DNA of 64,000 nucleotides from Steinernema hermaphroditum (GCA_030435675.1 CM059622.1:3534001-3598000), one strand, 5' to 3'; counted from the first letter of the stretch, positions 25,313 through 37,404 are shown. The notes: generated from the sequence alone by a model not told the origin. Program-made: numbers and translations.

Positions 25313-26709
25313 TAAGCTGTGCCACCTAAGAAACACTTCTAGATGAACGGTGCTAAGTAGAAGAGACTATAAACGTGTTAGTGCACGAAGCGAAAGACCT
25401 CGTAGTCCCACATTTTATCGCATTTGTTACATCTCGAACCGTCAGAGTTGCTGATGTTGGACTCAGTGTTTAACAGTCGTAAAATGTGGACAATTTGAAC
25501 GATCATAAACTGAAGTGAACTACCGAAGAGGACTGGTAAACACTTCAATTTCGGATTTTGAACGTCTGTCGTGCCCGTAGAATCTTGAATACTTGTCAGT
25601 TTCTCTTTGGGGAACGCTAATGTTGTTATAAAGTGACGCATACTGACGCGTCACAATGAGCTACTTGGGGAACACAGAAAAAAAATTGACAGTAGCATTT
25701 CTGCATCAAATTTCTTGTTTAGTGAACGACCGGTGAAGGCTACCGATGAAGCTGCCATTCAGGCTTCACCTCGTACAAGTTCGACGCTGTGATGTGGCAG
25801 CGACTCTGCTCCAATTTTAAATCACATTTGAGCATTTCTGGCAACATAGATCCTTTGGGTCATTAACAGTAAAGTGACAGGCCAAGTTTTGATATGTCTT
25901 AAGTTCAGAGATGGTACTAAATTTACATAATTCATAATGCGCGTAGAGCAATTGGCTATTCACTACGTGCAGATAGCAAAACCACTTTTCCCACAAATTT
26001 GTCGTCACTTCCAGATCGCGATAAATAAATCAAAAAGCGGAAGCGCGAAATCTGTGTCCTTTGACCGCGGAGATTTATCCGGCAGACGGAAAAAGTGAAT
26101 CAAGAAAGCGCTGAAAGTGGATAAATGAAGCGGAGATTAGCCTTCCGCGATCCGATTGCGCGCCACCGACAAATTGCCCTCGCCTTTTTATTACTGTCGT
26201 AAAACGGGTGGGGGTGAGCAGGGTGCACTGGAAGAGGAGAAACCGGCCGAGAAGTACTCTTTGAAGATTGGCAACGTGCAGTGTTTGCGTTGCATAAAAC
26301 ATCCATGTGAAACAAATAAAATAAACAAATGTACGAGTAAGTGCACTTTGTTTTTTTCTTCGATTCTGTGGGAACGCTTCCAAAGGTGGACACCGAAAGC
26401 GGACACTAATGGACTGGGAGTTTGGAGGAAGAACGATTTGATAGGGCGGGGGCGTTCAGGTAAATAGCAAAGAACGCGCTCAAAATGGAGGTGATTCCGC
26501 TATGATTCTATTCCCCGGGGTGATTGTGGTAGTGAAAAGGAAAAAGCAAACGAAGGCAACCTATTCCATGGCAGTCGTCACTGTATTTTTCGAACAAGAT
26601 CAGTCCTAATGGAATGTTTAGGTTAAAGTTTTTTTTTGGTTAAACTCCATTCACGTCGATTTTTACCAGAACTCCAAAATTTAAAATGTTCAAAGTGTAT
26701 AACAAAACC

Positions 26710-26835
26710 GAATTCTCGGTGATCATTCCGCCAACAACGACGGAATGACCGCCCACTCAGCTCCTGCGAATGGACCTCAGAGAGAGAGCGAGTGAACAAC
26801 TCTACCGATCGCTGGGGACACAAATGAAAGACTCA
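26710..26835 (+). repeat. Dispersed repeat family A, copy 2
   Basis: This copy contains ACCGCCCACTCAGCTC, AGAGAGAGAGCGAGTGAACAA and ACCGATCGCTGG in the same order and spacing as copy 1, followed by CAAATGAAAG, which is also shared with copy 4. Confidence 0.65.
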
Positions 26836-27531
26836 AGTTATACTCATAGATAAGCAAACGGAAAAGTAGACGTTAGGACGCCGATTTCAGAACGATGAGT
26901 CATTTAGAAGGGCCCGACTGCGATGGGCCGGTTACGAACAGTTAAGTTACTGTTCGACGATTTGGTATCGACACAAATGAAGGACAATATAATGTAAATC
27001 TAGCGACACTGTGCTTGCGAACTTCAAGCTCGATGACTGTAAGAGAAAAACATGGCGACCATAGTTTTTTTACTATCCCTGTTAAGGCGCCAAGCAAATT
27101 TTAATGTCTCTTTCTCGAAAATTTCCAAAGTGTATATCAAACTGCGGCAAAGCGGCAAATTTCGTTTTCGCAAATTTTGAGCGTTTTTGCACTTTATGCT
27201 TATAAATGAAGAAGTGTCTGCCACAAGGAATGCTCTATCACTCCTCTTCATTCCTCAGGAATAGCTTCAACCCTCCCCGTTCTTAAAAGCCGCGTATTAC
27301 ACAAACAATTTGTTCAATTTAGGTAAAAGTCTACAAAGCCATTTGAAGAGATATTATATGGTGATACCGGTAGAAAATCGAAAAAAGAGGCGAAAACAGA
27401 ACTCTACCTAGTCAAGAGCGTTCAGAAGAACTCCTGACCACGGCGCATAAAGGACGCATAGGAACATGTGATTTAGAACTTGGAGTGTTTGTCTAAAGTC
27501 AAGGGTCTAAGCTATAGACAACACTAATGGC

Positions 27532-27582
27532 TCTTTCACAAGGTGCCCTTACCGGTGCCGGCACCGGCGAGCTTGTGAAAGA
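27532..27582. repeat. Perfect hairpin with palindromic core
   Basis: Arms TCTTTCACAAG (27532-27542) and CTTGTGAAAGA (27572-27582) are exact reverse complements. Centred between them is the exact 16-bp palindrome CCGGTGCCGGCACCGG (27552-27567). The bases between arms and core do not pair. Confidence 0.85.
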
Positions 27583-27604
27583 TACATAAGCAGTGTTATG
27601 GTTA

Positions 27605-27725
27605 ATACTGGGTTCCCCAAAGAAGGATACCTCAGACAGAAGTCTAGAAAGTCATTTCTGAAGGCGTCTAAACGTAAGACGGGCTGGAAAACGAAAAAGA
27701 GAAGCGAAAAACAGACATCGACCAG
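27605..27725 (+). repeat. Dispersed repeat family B, copy 2
   Basis: Contains ACAGAAGTCTAGAAAGTCAT, then GTAAGACGGGCTGGAAAACG and AAAAAGAGAAGCGAAAAACAG, parallel to the copies at 16.6 and 52.7 kb. Confidence 0.65.
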
Positions 27726-29074
27726 TCTCGCTATTGAATATTATTGAAAATAGCTTTGCAGACTCTGCACTACTGTCTGCTAGATGCTCTCTTTTGTTTC
27801 CGATTAAAAGCACTGTTTATTCCATATTTTTCCGATTGAACTCGGCTTTGAACTTTAAAAAATTCTTAAAAACGCACATTTTACAGTATGCTTTCCCACG
27901 GTTCTTTTTAGCACATTCACCGCGAAATAAAAGAGGTCAAAATGGTTGACTAGATCAATATTTTTGTAGATTTTTACAATAATAATACTTACTCACTTTG
28001 ATCGTAAACCTATCCGTGAAATCCATGTAAAAAAGCACGTAATACGAGCAAGTTCATAGCCAAAAGATTTCCTTTGTCGAGTGTTTTTCACTAATGCAAT
28101 AAATTAGCCATAATCCATAAAATTGCCCTCATTTTCCAAGGAAAAATTTGGCTAATTTTCCGCAAAGTTCATGAAAACAAGACGGCCATCGGGATCAAAC
28201 GCCGCGAAACAAGTCACTATTAATAGAGGGGATAGGTCCCAAAACGGCGACACAATGTCTTCCTTGGCAATAAAAGTGCAAATCGAAGAGACCTTCTTCA
28301 CCGCTGCAAAACAAGAGCTTCCTTCCGCGGTTGCTAAGTACGAGCATAGACGCTTCATCGACACGAGGACATTTCGATGTTTAACTTGTTGAGAGTACAC
28401 GGACAAACAGAGGTGACGTAACTCGGAAGGTGGCCAAAGAAGCCGTTCCACGATTTTCCAGAACTCTAGAAACTTATTTTCGAAGACATTCAATAATTAG
28501 AGTGGCCAGAAAACAAGAAAAATAGGTAGAAACCGACCAGAGTCACTATTGAACGTTCCACAATCGAAGAGCAAACAAAGGTGACGTGATGGGAAGGTGG
28601 GAAGGTGGCGAAGTGGCCAAAGACGGACGGGGCCAAAAAGGAGCCGTTCAATTTTTAGCATTTTCCACTTCATTTCCATCCGGATGTCGTGTTTTGACGC
28701 CAAATCTCGATTGCGCATACATCATCATATGGTGAGTGGGTGGATACAACGGCAACATTTCTGCAATTGTAATACATTTTTATCAGTTTAAGGCTTCTGG
28801 ACCGAAATGGAATCTGAATTGGAGATCATTTCGCGTAATGTAATTCGCAAAGTATTCGAATCTAAATGCATGTGCCACTTCCCTGACTACTATTGTGTTG
28901 TTACACTGAAAACGGCGTTTTAGTCCATTTTTCTACCTCTTTGTCTTATTTTAAATGCTTTCCACGGAGCGGAAAGGGACAAATGTGGATCAGGTAGAGC
29001 GAAGAAAGGCCAGCATGTACTGCAAAGAAGAGCGTATTGGCTCAAAAGCAGTTGTATAGCTGAACTTGGAAGCA

Positions 29075-29272
29075 TATAGTCCATTTTTTTTTCGAACTCC
29101 ACAAAAGCGATCAATCACCGCGCGGCGAGACCGAGAATTCGCTCCAGCACATTGAAGAAAGGCAAATATTTCGTACGTTCGTTCGCTCCTTTCAATGCGC
29201 TAGAGGAAATTCTGGGTCCCACCGCGCTGTGATTGATCGCTTTTGTGGAGTTCGAAAAAAAAATGGACTATA
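29075..29272. mobile_element. Short inverted-repeat (MITE-like) element
   Basis: Arms 29075-29118 and 29230-29272 are exact or near-exact reverse complements (TATAGTCC, a T-run, CGAACTCCACAAAAGCGATC, AATCA). The outermost bases are TATAGTCC and GGACTATA, so a TA target duplication is possible. The 110-bp middle contains no gene. Confidence 0.75.
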
Positions 29273-30947
29273 CCACCTTGCGCGGCAGGGTTCGCGTCAT
29301 TTTTTCCTAAGATAGGGCGAACAGTGCAAGCAGAGTATAGGAAACATACGATCTCGGGCAGTCGAACTTTTCTCAATCTTTTCTCAATTTTCCACTTATG
29401 ATCGCATTTAAAAATACATCGTCTACTATTCATCTTCTGAAGCTGAAATCGAAGGGAAAAAATAATGCCGGCAATATGATTTAAATCATATTATTATGAT
29501 TACAGCGGCAAGAATTCTAGAACAAAGACAAAGACAAAAAGACAAAAAGTTCAAGACAAAAAGTTGAAAGGATCATCGCTTATCATCTTTCTGCGGCACG
29601 ATATCCAAATGAAAAGCTGCGCTCTCGTTAATAGAAAATTATCCATGTGCAGCATGATAGGGATTGGACAAATAAAAAAAGGATGTTGTAGAAGTGACAA
29701 GAAGATATTTGAAGGATTTTAGGTTTTTTAGGTATTTCTATATTATGATTTATTTTATTATGAATCTGCGTTAGTGTGTCATCTACTCACGTCATGGTTA
29801 GGTGCTCTAGGTGCTTTTTTGATTGTCGAGGATTTTATTTAAAGAGAAGACGATGGTAGACCCTATGTCTAAGAACCTTCTAAAAACAAAAAAAAAAGAT
29901 ATCAAGGTTACAAAGTTACACACACACAATAAAAACAATGCCCTTTTAAGAAAAGCCGAACCGGAACCGAGGCTCCTAACATGATTATGAAGACCCTTCT
30001 GGACGTGTCAAAGGCGCAAAACTTCCGATTCGCGCAAATCGGATTTCGCCCAGCGGCTCATCATCGACGATCTTCGCGTTGCAGATCCAATTGGCGACAG
30101 CGCGCCGTCGTGATTCGCGTGGCGCCCCTCGAGTCTGTCCACGATGAGGAGGGACACGCAAAAACAGTGTGCTGTCCAAGCGCGCCTTCGGCGCGTCGGT
30201 CTCCCCGGGGGCGCGACGAACGCCGCTCGTTAGGGAGAAATTTATCATCGCCGCGCCCGATACCAAACTAAATCTCGGACTCGGACTTCCCTGAGTTTGT
30301 GCACAAAAATCGAATTAATCCATTATGTTTCGAGTGCAGCTCTTCTTCGCCCATTTCCTCCTCCTGAGGACTGCTGCACGTCGGAATCTTCCACCGCCGA
30401 CGGATCCATTTTGATGCAAATCGTGTTAACGCCGCCGAACGGCGCTCTCCGACTCTCCTTAGCCTCCTTTTTTGGGCGCCCGCCGGGAGGACAAATGGCA
30501 AACGGACATCCGAGGATATCGGCAAAGTTTGGTGGCGCCGCCGCACGCCTAACCACCAAAGGAGGACGCCGGCAAAGGGCATTAATTATGCCCTGAGCAC
30601 GCGGAAAGGGCATTCGCGTACTCCGTGAATTTGCATAGCTAAATAGAAGCGCCACGCAGCGTGTGAAGGGCCTAAATTTATACCCTTCCGAGGGAATGAA
30701 TTTGGGAGAGAGAGAGCGGTGTGCAGAGATTCCTGTGCAAGGATTGCATGTGCATGCCTAAACGATAAATATAGGCGGTCACTATTCACACAAGGTGGAG
30801 ATCCTCGTTGACTCGCTAACTGAACCCAGAAAGGTTCACAATATACATGTTCTTAACAGTATCAGATTCAATCCTTTCAACTTCAAGATCCCATTCCTTA
30901 ATCGGTGATACTGTCAGTTTATGAAAATTTAGGCCAAGACCCGTCAA

Positions 30948-32564
30948 TCACACGGTGACCACACTACAAGAGCTTTTGCTCTTGCTATCGTTTTCAGTTC
31001 GGGCGGAGCCAGTCGAAGGAACAGTAGACGACGAAACTGCGCTGAAATGTAAGAACCTTGATAAATAACGTTTAAGATAACACACACCTGGTTGTCGCTA
31101 AAGCAGTCGACGAAGACTTTGCCGCTTCACTTTTCGGTGCTATTCCCGAAACCGCTGCGGCTTTCACCGATGTTGATCCAGAAGTTGTAGTGGAAGTGTA
31201 CATGCCGGACGAGTCGGAAGTTGAAATGACTGATGACGGCTCTTTCGGGACGTCCGGGACAGTCACCGTCAGCAACCCCTTCAGAAGATCGCTCTTCGGA
31301 GGATGGGGAACTGAACTGCAATTATTAGCCTTGGTTTCCGAGACCAGCACCTACCTGGGTTAGGGCTCTTAGCCATCGCTTGCTCGGCTAGCTCTTTTTT
31401 CTGTGCCATCGTCAGCATGGACGTGTTGAAAAGCGGCTGCAACGACACGAACGAAACTTCGAGCTTCTTGCTGACCTTCATCACCGAGGCCCGGTTCTTC
31501 TCGATGCCGCAATAGAACGGCGCCGAGAATACGGTAACGAGGCGTTGATTAGCGAAGAACTGGTGCCCCTCGGGAACAACTTCGTGCGCACGAACGATAA
31601 GGTCGAGTTCCAACTTCTTGCAGAAGTCCTTGATCGTTTCGTCGCCAAACATCCACGAAGCATTGCGAACTTTGTTGTACTGCCACTTGCAGCAGGCGTC
31701 GTTTGTCGGATCGGACCACATGAGATCCAGTGGGATTCCGTGGTCGCAATCCTTTGCCGTTCGTGGTTTCTGAAACCAAATGATAAGAGAGAAATCTTAG
31801 TGGTCAAGAGAGCTCCTGTATTTTTCTTCAAAGCAGTATTCAGTCAATACTCACCGGCAAGTTCTTCAAATTATCCCAACTTCTGATGTGCGGTGAGATC
31901 CCTCCATGCATGCAGAGCATCCGATCGCCCACCAGTGCACAAAGCGGGAGTTCATTGAAACATTCTTGGAACTTCTTCCACATGTAACTGCTCCGTTTCC
32001 TCCGCAGTTCTTCGTAGAATCCATAGTACCGATTCATCTTCGCGCATTCGTGGTTGCCACGCAGCAAATCAATCATGTTTGGGTAACGGATCTTGTAGCA
32101 GAACAGCAGCATCACAACCTAAATACCGCGAAGAGTCATACCAAATCCAGTAGCTAAATGAACCTCCAAGGACTGCTTGCAGCGATCCACGTAATCGCCC
32201 AAAAAGAGCAGTTTTGTGTCCGGAGGTGCGCCGACGATAGAGATGAACCTCAGGAGATCGTCCAGTTGTCCATGGACGTCGCCGAAAATCACAAGTGGAG
32301 CGCTGACTTCGATCAGCGCGGGCTGTGGGCGCATCATTTCCTTCACCTGAACAAGAACATAAAAGAAAAAAAAGAATTAAGATAACTTGCAGCATCAATG
32401 ACAGAAATGATCTGCTGCTCGGTGAAGCCGTCCAAGTGTTGCCAGCGACGGATACGGTAGATCATGCGGTCGGCAAGAACCATCAGTTCGGTGTGGCGCT
32501 TCGCCATGGCCACCAGTCCGTCGGTCTTCGGCGTGAAGGAAGTCTTCGTTGAGAGCACCGACAT
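30948..32564 (-). CDS. PP1-like serine/threonine phosphatase with C-terminal extension
   Basis: Exons 32391-32564, 32164-32346, 31855-32118, 31355-31769, 31088-31310 and 30948-31041 sum to 450 residues. The PPP metal-site motifs are intact: GDVHGQ, GDYVDR, RGNHECA, HGG and RAHEV. Catalytic-domain wording (YGFYEELRRK, CNxxW-like block, APFYCG) is PP1-like but diverged. GDYVDRG, almost invariant in the family, reads GDYVDRC here. The last 110 residues are a Ser/Thr/Pro-rich tail with no domain. The first intron (32347-32390, 44 bp) uses a GC donor (GCT/GCAAGT) and AG acceptor; the GT alternatives break the frame. It is the downstream gene of an operon. I chose the ATG at 32564 because the trans-splice acceptor lies at 32638/32639. 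Confidence 0.9.
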
Positions 32565-32638
32565 CGTACTCGGCTCGTCGTCGAACGACCGCTTCCGATC
32601 GGTCACAAATGGAGACTGAGGGAGAGGTTCATCGGCTC

Positions 32639-32757
32639 CTGCAAATTAAGACGTCTAGACACCAGACGGCACCAACGCCCAGACAACTCCCAAGATATGC
32701 CACCGTACCCCACTACGCTTCTCTTCGCCATACACCAGATCAACAATAACATCTTTA
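32639..32757 (-). promoter_or_regulatory. Operon intercistronic region with probable SL2 trans-splice acceptor
   Basis: Only 119 bp separate the stop codon of the FASTK-like gene (32758-32760) from the acceptor AATTTGCAG ending at 32639, which precedes the phosphatase start. A polyadenylation signal AATAAA overlaps the upstream stop codon on the minus strand (32754-32759). The arrangement, poly(A) signal then about 100 bp then a strong 3' splice site with no donor, is the hallmark of SL2-type operons in rhabditid nematodes. Confidence 0.7.
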
Positions 32758-35014
32758 TTATTTCAAAGAATCTGACAGCCTGTCTTTAGCGAATTTGATC
32801 TTATCAGCCAGTTCCATAAAACAGGGCAATTCCTGTTCATAAAAAACAACCGGCGTGAATCCCTGCGCCTTCAGGTGTCGTATGTCCATCGCTATATCTC
32901 CGGTCGGTCGCAGTTTGTCCTCTCGGCCGCGAGCTGTGTCACGGAGAGTGTGGTTGTAGGCGACGTAGATGAAGGCAAGCCTCCGGTTTCCTTTCCGCAC
33001 ATGCTTCTCGCGCATCCACTTGTTCCAGTCCTTGACTGAGACAAATCTCCCATCACCATTCATTTCAGCAAATGCATCGACAAGTATGCAATCGTCGGTC
33101 AGCATAGGCTTCGAAAGGTGATTCTGCGATGCGAGGAAAAGAAGCATGTTGTTGAATTCGTTGTTTCCCCTCTTCGATTGTTTTACGCGACTGACTTCCT
33201 CCACCTGGAAATGCGAATTAGAGATGCACGCTGCAGATTTCCGTTCGTACCTTAACATCTTCACCAACGATATCCTCCTTATTCAACATGGCTCCTGCAT
33301 ATCCACGGATATCGTACTTCGTTGACGCGTTGATCTGGGCTATCTTGAGCTTGTAGAGCAGCTGACTCCCCTTGCCAATATCCCTATATAAAAAGAACTT
33401 GGATACTTGGACAGATACAAAGAAGCTAACTTTATATTCATGATTTCGTCGACAAATTCTTTTCTGAGCATTTGTTCCGCAATTTTTGGTCTCAGCGACT
33501 GGAGGAGAGTCATGGCGTATACTGCATTCATCCAGTGAATGGGTGATTCGTTCGCTGTTGGAGCTAGGCGTGCCGCAACGCGATCGCCAATTTGTCTCAG
33601 CTCTTTCGAGGATACGTTGGCCATGCCACAGTACGTCAAGCACAGCGATAGAGATTTCGGTGGAGCATTTCTGAAGGAACGTTTCGCTGAATTTCTATGA
33701 CAAGCCACATACTCGATATTCCTCTTCATCCAGTGAACCATGCATTTCCACATCGGAATGTCACCGATACCGAGTCGATTCAGCGATCCCATCAAATCCA
33801 TCATGTCCCGCCAGCTTGTAAATGAGCTCACACTCATCTGAATCTCCTCCGACAGTCGTCGCATGAGCGCAGCGTCTCGGAAATTTAGATTCGCAGCAGC
33901 ATAAGACACTGTTAGTATCTGATTCACCGTTAACGGGTCGAAGCTTCTGGAATCGACGAAGAGTTCAGACGTAAACAGCATCGTCAACTTACTTGGCCAA
34001 CGCATTTGCCAACGGAGGGAGAAGCGTCATGCTGCGTCTACCGTTGTCCGACAGGAACTTGATGATGGAAGCTAACTCGCCAGTGCTCATCACTGGAACC
34101 AATTCACTTGCTTTTGCAAGTACCTGCTCCATCAGGATTCCTTTGTCGAGGTTAACATTGCGGAGAACGGTAATCACATCGGCAGGTGTGGAGAGGCTTC
34201 TATAGAATCAAAATATATGGTAATATGCAGGGAGCACCGAAACCTACCCGATATTTGCCTCTATGGCCTTCACAAGCAGCGTTGTGAAATTCGCATCGAG
34301 GGTCACATTCAAGCGTTTCAGGATAGCGATGAACTGTATAATCTGCGTTATCGGCAATTGAGTCAAGTTGCCTTTCAGTATGACCTCCATTCGCTTCAAC
34401 AGCTCCGGCATAAGAGTATCGAAAGAATGCAGAATGCTGACAGCTTCTGCTGCATCCGCTTTTCGTTTCTTCTGTCCGTAGCCCAGCACGTAGAGTGAGA
34501 CCAGCGCTCGGAATATATTCTCCGCAGGTGCGTCATCCCTGAGTGTGTGCGAAGCTAATATCGACGGGAAATTCGATCTGAAACGTCACAGATGCAATCA
34601 GAAACTCGGCATAAGATGCTCACTCTTTTACCCAGTCGGCAACCATGTCAGGTTCTCTATTCGACAGGCTGATTAAATGACCAAGTACCGACATAACGTC
34701 TTCATCTGTACGCATGGTTTCCGCTTCCATTCGCTGTAAAGAATACCAATAGAGACTGGCTTAGATAGGAAGCTTTTTGCCTTGCGAAATGACGCAACAT
34801 TGTGCGTTTCAAAAATGAACCGCGAAATGGTGGGTTTCGAGTCGTTAGTTGACACCACTTCATCGATGAACCCACTGAAGTTGGGTTTCTTCTTCGGTTC
34901 TTCTGCTGCAGCGAGTCGTGCGGAGCAGAAATATCGCACTGCAGAGCAACAAGAAGCGGTTGCCGGCAACCGAACGGACGTGACGACGCGAAGTGAAGTT
35001 CCGAGTTTCCACAT
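32758..35014 (-). CDS. FAST-kinase-domain-like mitochondrial RNA protein with RAP domain
   Basis: Eight exons (34781-35014, 34624-34733, 34248-34577, 33993-34199, 33713-33946, 33431-33670, 33251-33383, 32758-33204) sum to 644 residues. The N-terminus MWKLGTSLRVVTSVRLPATA is Arg/Ser-rich without acids, as in a mitochondrial targeting signal. The middle is helical repeats of the FAST type, and the C-terminal block (AFIYVAYNHTLRD, MDIRHLKAQGFTPVVFYEQE) resembles the RAP domain (restriction-endonuclease-like fold) of FASTKD proteins, which act in mitochondrial mRNA processing. The first intron (34734-34780, 47 bp) appears to use a GC donor (AAG/GCAAAA), the second such case in this operon. It is the first gene of the operon and the downstream phosphatase follows after 119 bp. 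FASTKD assignment is by motif wording, not by search. Confidence 0.7.
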
Positions 35015-36029
35015 TATCAATTGTGGAACATCACCTGCAAAATTAGATCAACTTGAACAAACATTGAATTGGCTAAACAAACGATTCAGAATTCGCTAAA
35101 GCAACTAACCAACAAAGAGTTATCAGAAATGCATTGTTAACCGATACTTCTGTGAATAAAGCTGTAGCGAGCCGTGGCATGACTTTAGCGCGGAATCTAG
35201 CCAGAACCCTCGGGTACAAAATCCACAATCAGCACTCTATCATAGTCATTCTTGTTGTACCTTGCTACTAGGCCTAGCTTTCAAATTTTGCGAGGAACGG
35301 AGCTTGTTTCCTGGCTATATATCGCTGACATCAGAGCTGGAAACCGCTTCGGCTAACGCCACTCAACCGCGCCCGTTCGAAGCCGGATATAAACGTTCTG
35401 GGCGTCCTATCCAGCCGTAGCTTTTTGCCGATCATGACATCTTGTGCTAACCTGTACAAGTACAACGCGTACAACGTTCTAGCCTTTGCTATTCGTACTG
35501 CTTAAACTACTTTCGTAGTAATTTCGCGCGTCGCTGTTTCGAGCTCACGCTAAACAGAAAACAAACTCAACGACCACAAACGCACAATTGTACGAAAAAA
35601 AAATATAAATACAACTGTGGTGGAAACAATATTCTCGAACAAATTGCATGCGACAACATCCTGCGCATATTCACGAAAATACGGTGGCTCTTCAAATGCA
35701 AAACGTCTATTACGGCAATTGGTAAATATCGGCGTTGACATATGTTTTCACCTGTGGGGGATTTCGCAGAAATCTTGCAGCAAATTTACAGAATTTTAAC
35801 GCCAATCCATGTCGAGCGGTTGAGGGATTCAGTCTTGTCTGAAATGTGGTCTCTACGCGGGTTTGCTACATTCCATAGCAAGCTTTTTGTGCTCTGTGAT
35901 ATATTCGTAAATGTCATACTCGTTGAGTCTTTCGACGTTTGCAGTCTCTAGTCTAGACATTGTCTGCAACCATCCTTCCCACTCCAGCAAAACTCACACC
36001 CGCTTCGATCCGTTTGCCGATTGGTCGCT
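35015..36029. other. Divergent promoter interval between the FASTK-like operon and the PGAM-like gene
   Basis: No gene is recognised in this 1-kb interval, which must contain promoters for both the minus-strand operon and the plus-strand PGAM-like gene. Open frames present are short and carry no family signature. Confidence 0.5.
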
Positions 36030-37171
36030 ATGAAACCGCCCAAAGTGACACCTCCGATAGCCTGCTTAACCGACGAGGACCGCTCGAAAAAGCCACTGAA
36101 GCAGCTCGCAGCCTCGATTGAACGGTACACGACGCTGCAAAACGTGAGTTGTTGTTTTGTATTTCTTGTCTAATAACGCGTTTTCAGAGGAAGGTAATGA
36201 TGTTTGTGAGGAACGCCGAGCGAGTCGATCGTGTCTTCCCCGAGTGGATCCATCAAAATTTCACAGACACTGGCGAGTACTATCCCGATGATCTGAATCT
36301 GCCGCCCAGGATATTTACTCGACCAGAAGGTCCCGGTGGCTACATCGACGATTCACCTATCACTGAAATCGGAGCGGTAGCCACCAAGTCTCATTTCGTT
36401 CGAGTGTTCACCTCATCTTTTCAGTTAAACTCGGAGATGATCGGAAAAGCGCTTCGCCGCCACGAAGTATGGCCCCTTACGTCGATTATCTGCTCACCTT
36501 CGTTGCGCTGTGTGCAAACGGCAAGCGCCATCATAAAGGGAATCCACAGACCTGCCGAAATTTGTATCGAGCCAGGGCTCTTCGACTGGTGTCATTGGTA
36601 CAAGGCAATGCCTTCGTAAGTGAACGATAAGCTTAACTGATGCCGAAGTTGTAGTTCAGGCTGCTTTCCGTCGAGGAACTCATCCGCTGCGGGTATCCGG
36701 TTTCTGCGAACTACGCTCCAGTGAAGCCGCTTTCCGAGGTCATATCTTTCGCTGGCCACGAGTCAATAGAGCACTTCTACGAACGTGTCCGTTCCGTTGT
36801 TGAGCACCTTACAGGCGTCAGCGACCGCATTCTCATCGTTGCCCACGCCACTGTGCTCGACGCCTCCTTGAAAGCGCTTCGGAGATGCTCTCCACGACTT
36901 ATCACCGAGAATGACATGCTCCACATGGGATCCCACTATCCTTACGCATGTGAAGTGACACTCGCTCTGAATCAGGGGGTAAGCCCTCCAATTGATTGTT
37001 TTTACAACACTTTCTCAGGCTTGGAACTTTGTGCATGAACCCTTCGCACCACTGTCCTACCTGGGGGTCTCGAACCGGGTCAACGCCAAGTTCGTGAATC
37101 GAACAACGAAACCGAAAACCGCCACCCACGAGAAGCAGAAGGAAGTTAAGAAACCGACTGCCAACGCCTAA
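36030..37171 (+). CDS. UBASH3/STS-like phosphoglycerate-mutase-family protein, catalytic His replaced
   Basis: Exons 36030-36143, 36188-36376, 36425-36615, 36660-36978 and 37019-37171 sum to 321 residues. The fold is the histidine phosphatase domain as in STS/UBASH3: FVRNAERVDRVFPEW, YIDDSPITEIGA, IICSPSLRCVQTA, GHESIEHFYERV, RILIVAHATVLDA. Family members begin RHGERVD with the phospho-accepting His; here the triplet is RNA (Arg-Asn-Ala), while the second active-site His (VAHA) and the SPSLRC arginine remain. The N-terminal 38 residues are basic and disordered-looking, and the C-terminus is Lys-rich. The 48-bp intron 36377-36424 is in frame if retained, which would insert 16 residues in a conserved helix; splicing gives the canonical spacing. 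A pseudo-enzyme role is inferred. It is convergent with UTP14. Confidence 0.85.
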
Positions 37172-37404
37172 TTTTGAGAATAATTGGTGTTGATAAAAGG
37201 CGTCAGACACTGTTCACGCCACTTACAGAAATCACTGAGGTCTCCTACGCAGTAGACCATCACTTCCCCTCAACTGAAAGAGTTGCCATACCCATGCCTG
37301 CCACACACGGTCACCGCAATCACACATTTCTCCAATCTGTGATGTATCTCTGTAACAACAATCATAACAAAAAATCAACAAAAACAACAACGATCTTGTT
37401 CGCC

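Larger units (their letters stand above)
25313..30947. other. Gene-poor interval, no protein-coding gene supported
   Basis: No gene is recognised. Structures seen: family A repeat (26710-26835), a perfect compact hairpin (27532-27582), family B repeat (27605-27725), a local near-duplicate pair with CAAAGGTGACGTGATGGGAAG at about 28404-28471 and 28572-28671, and a 198-bp inverted repeat (29075-29272). A GC-rich block at 30000-30620 is open on both strands but matches nothing I know; it may be regulatory DNA for the phosphatase region or an unrecognised exon. Confidence 0.4.

Noticed and set aside
30268..30655. Open frames on both strands in a GC-rich block
   Set aside because: GC-rich DNA yields stop-poor frames by chance; neither translation resembles a known protein, so only the base composition is noted.
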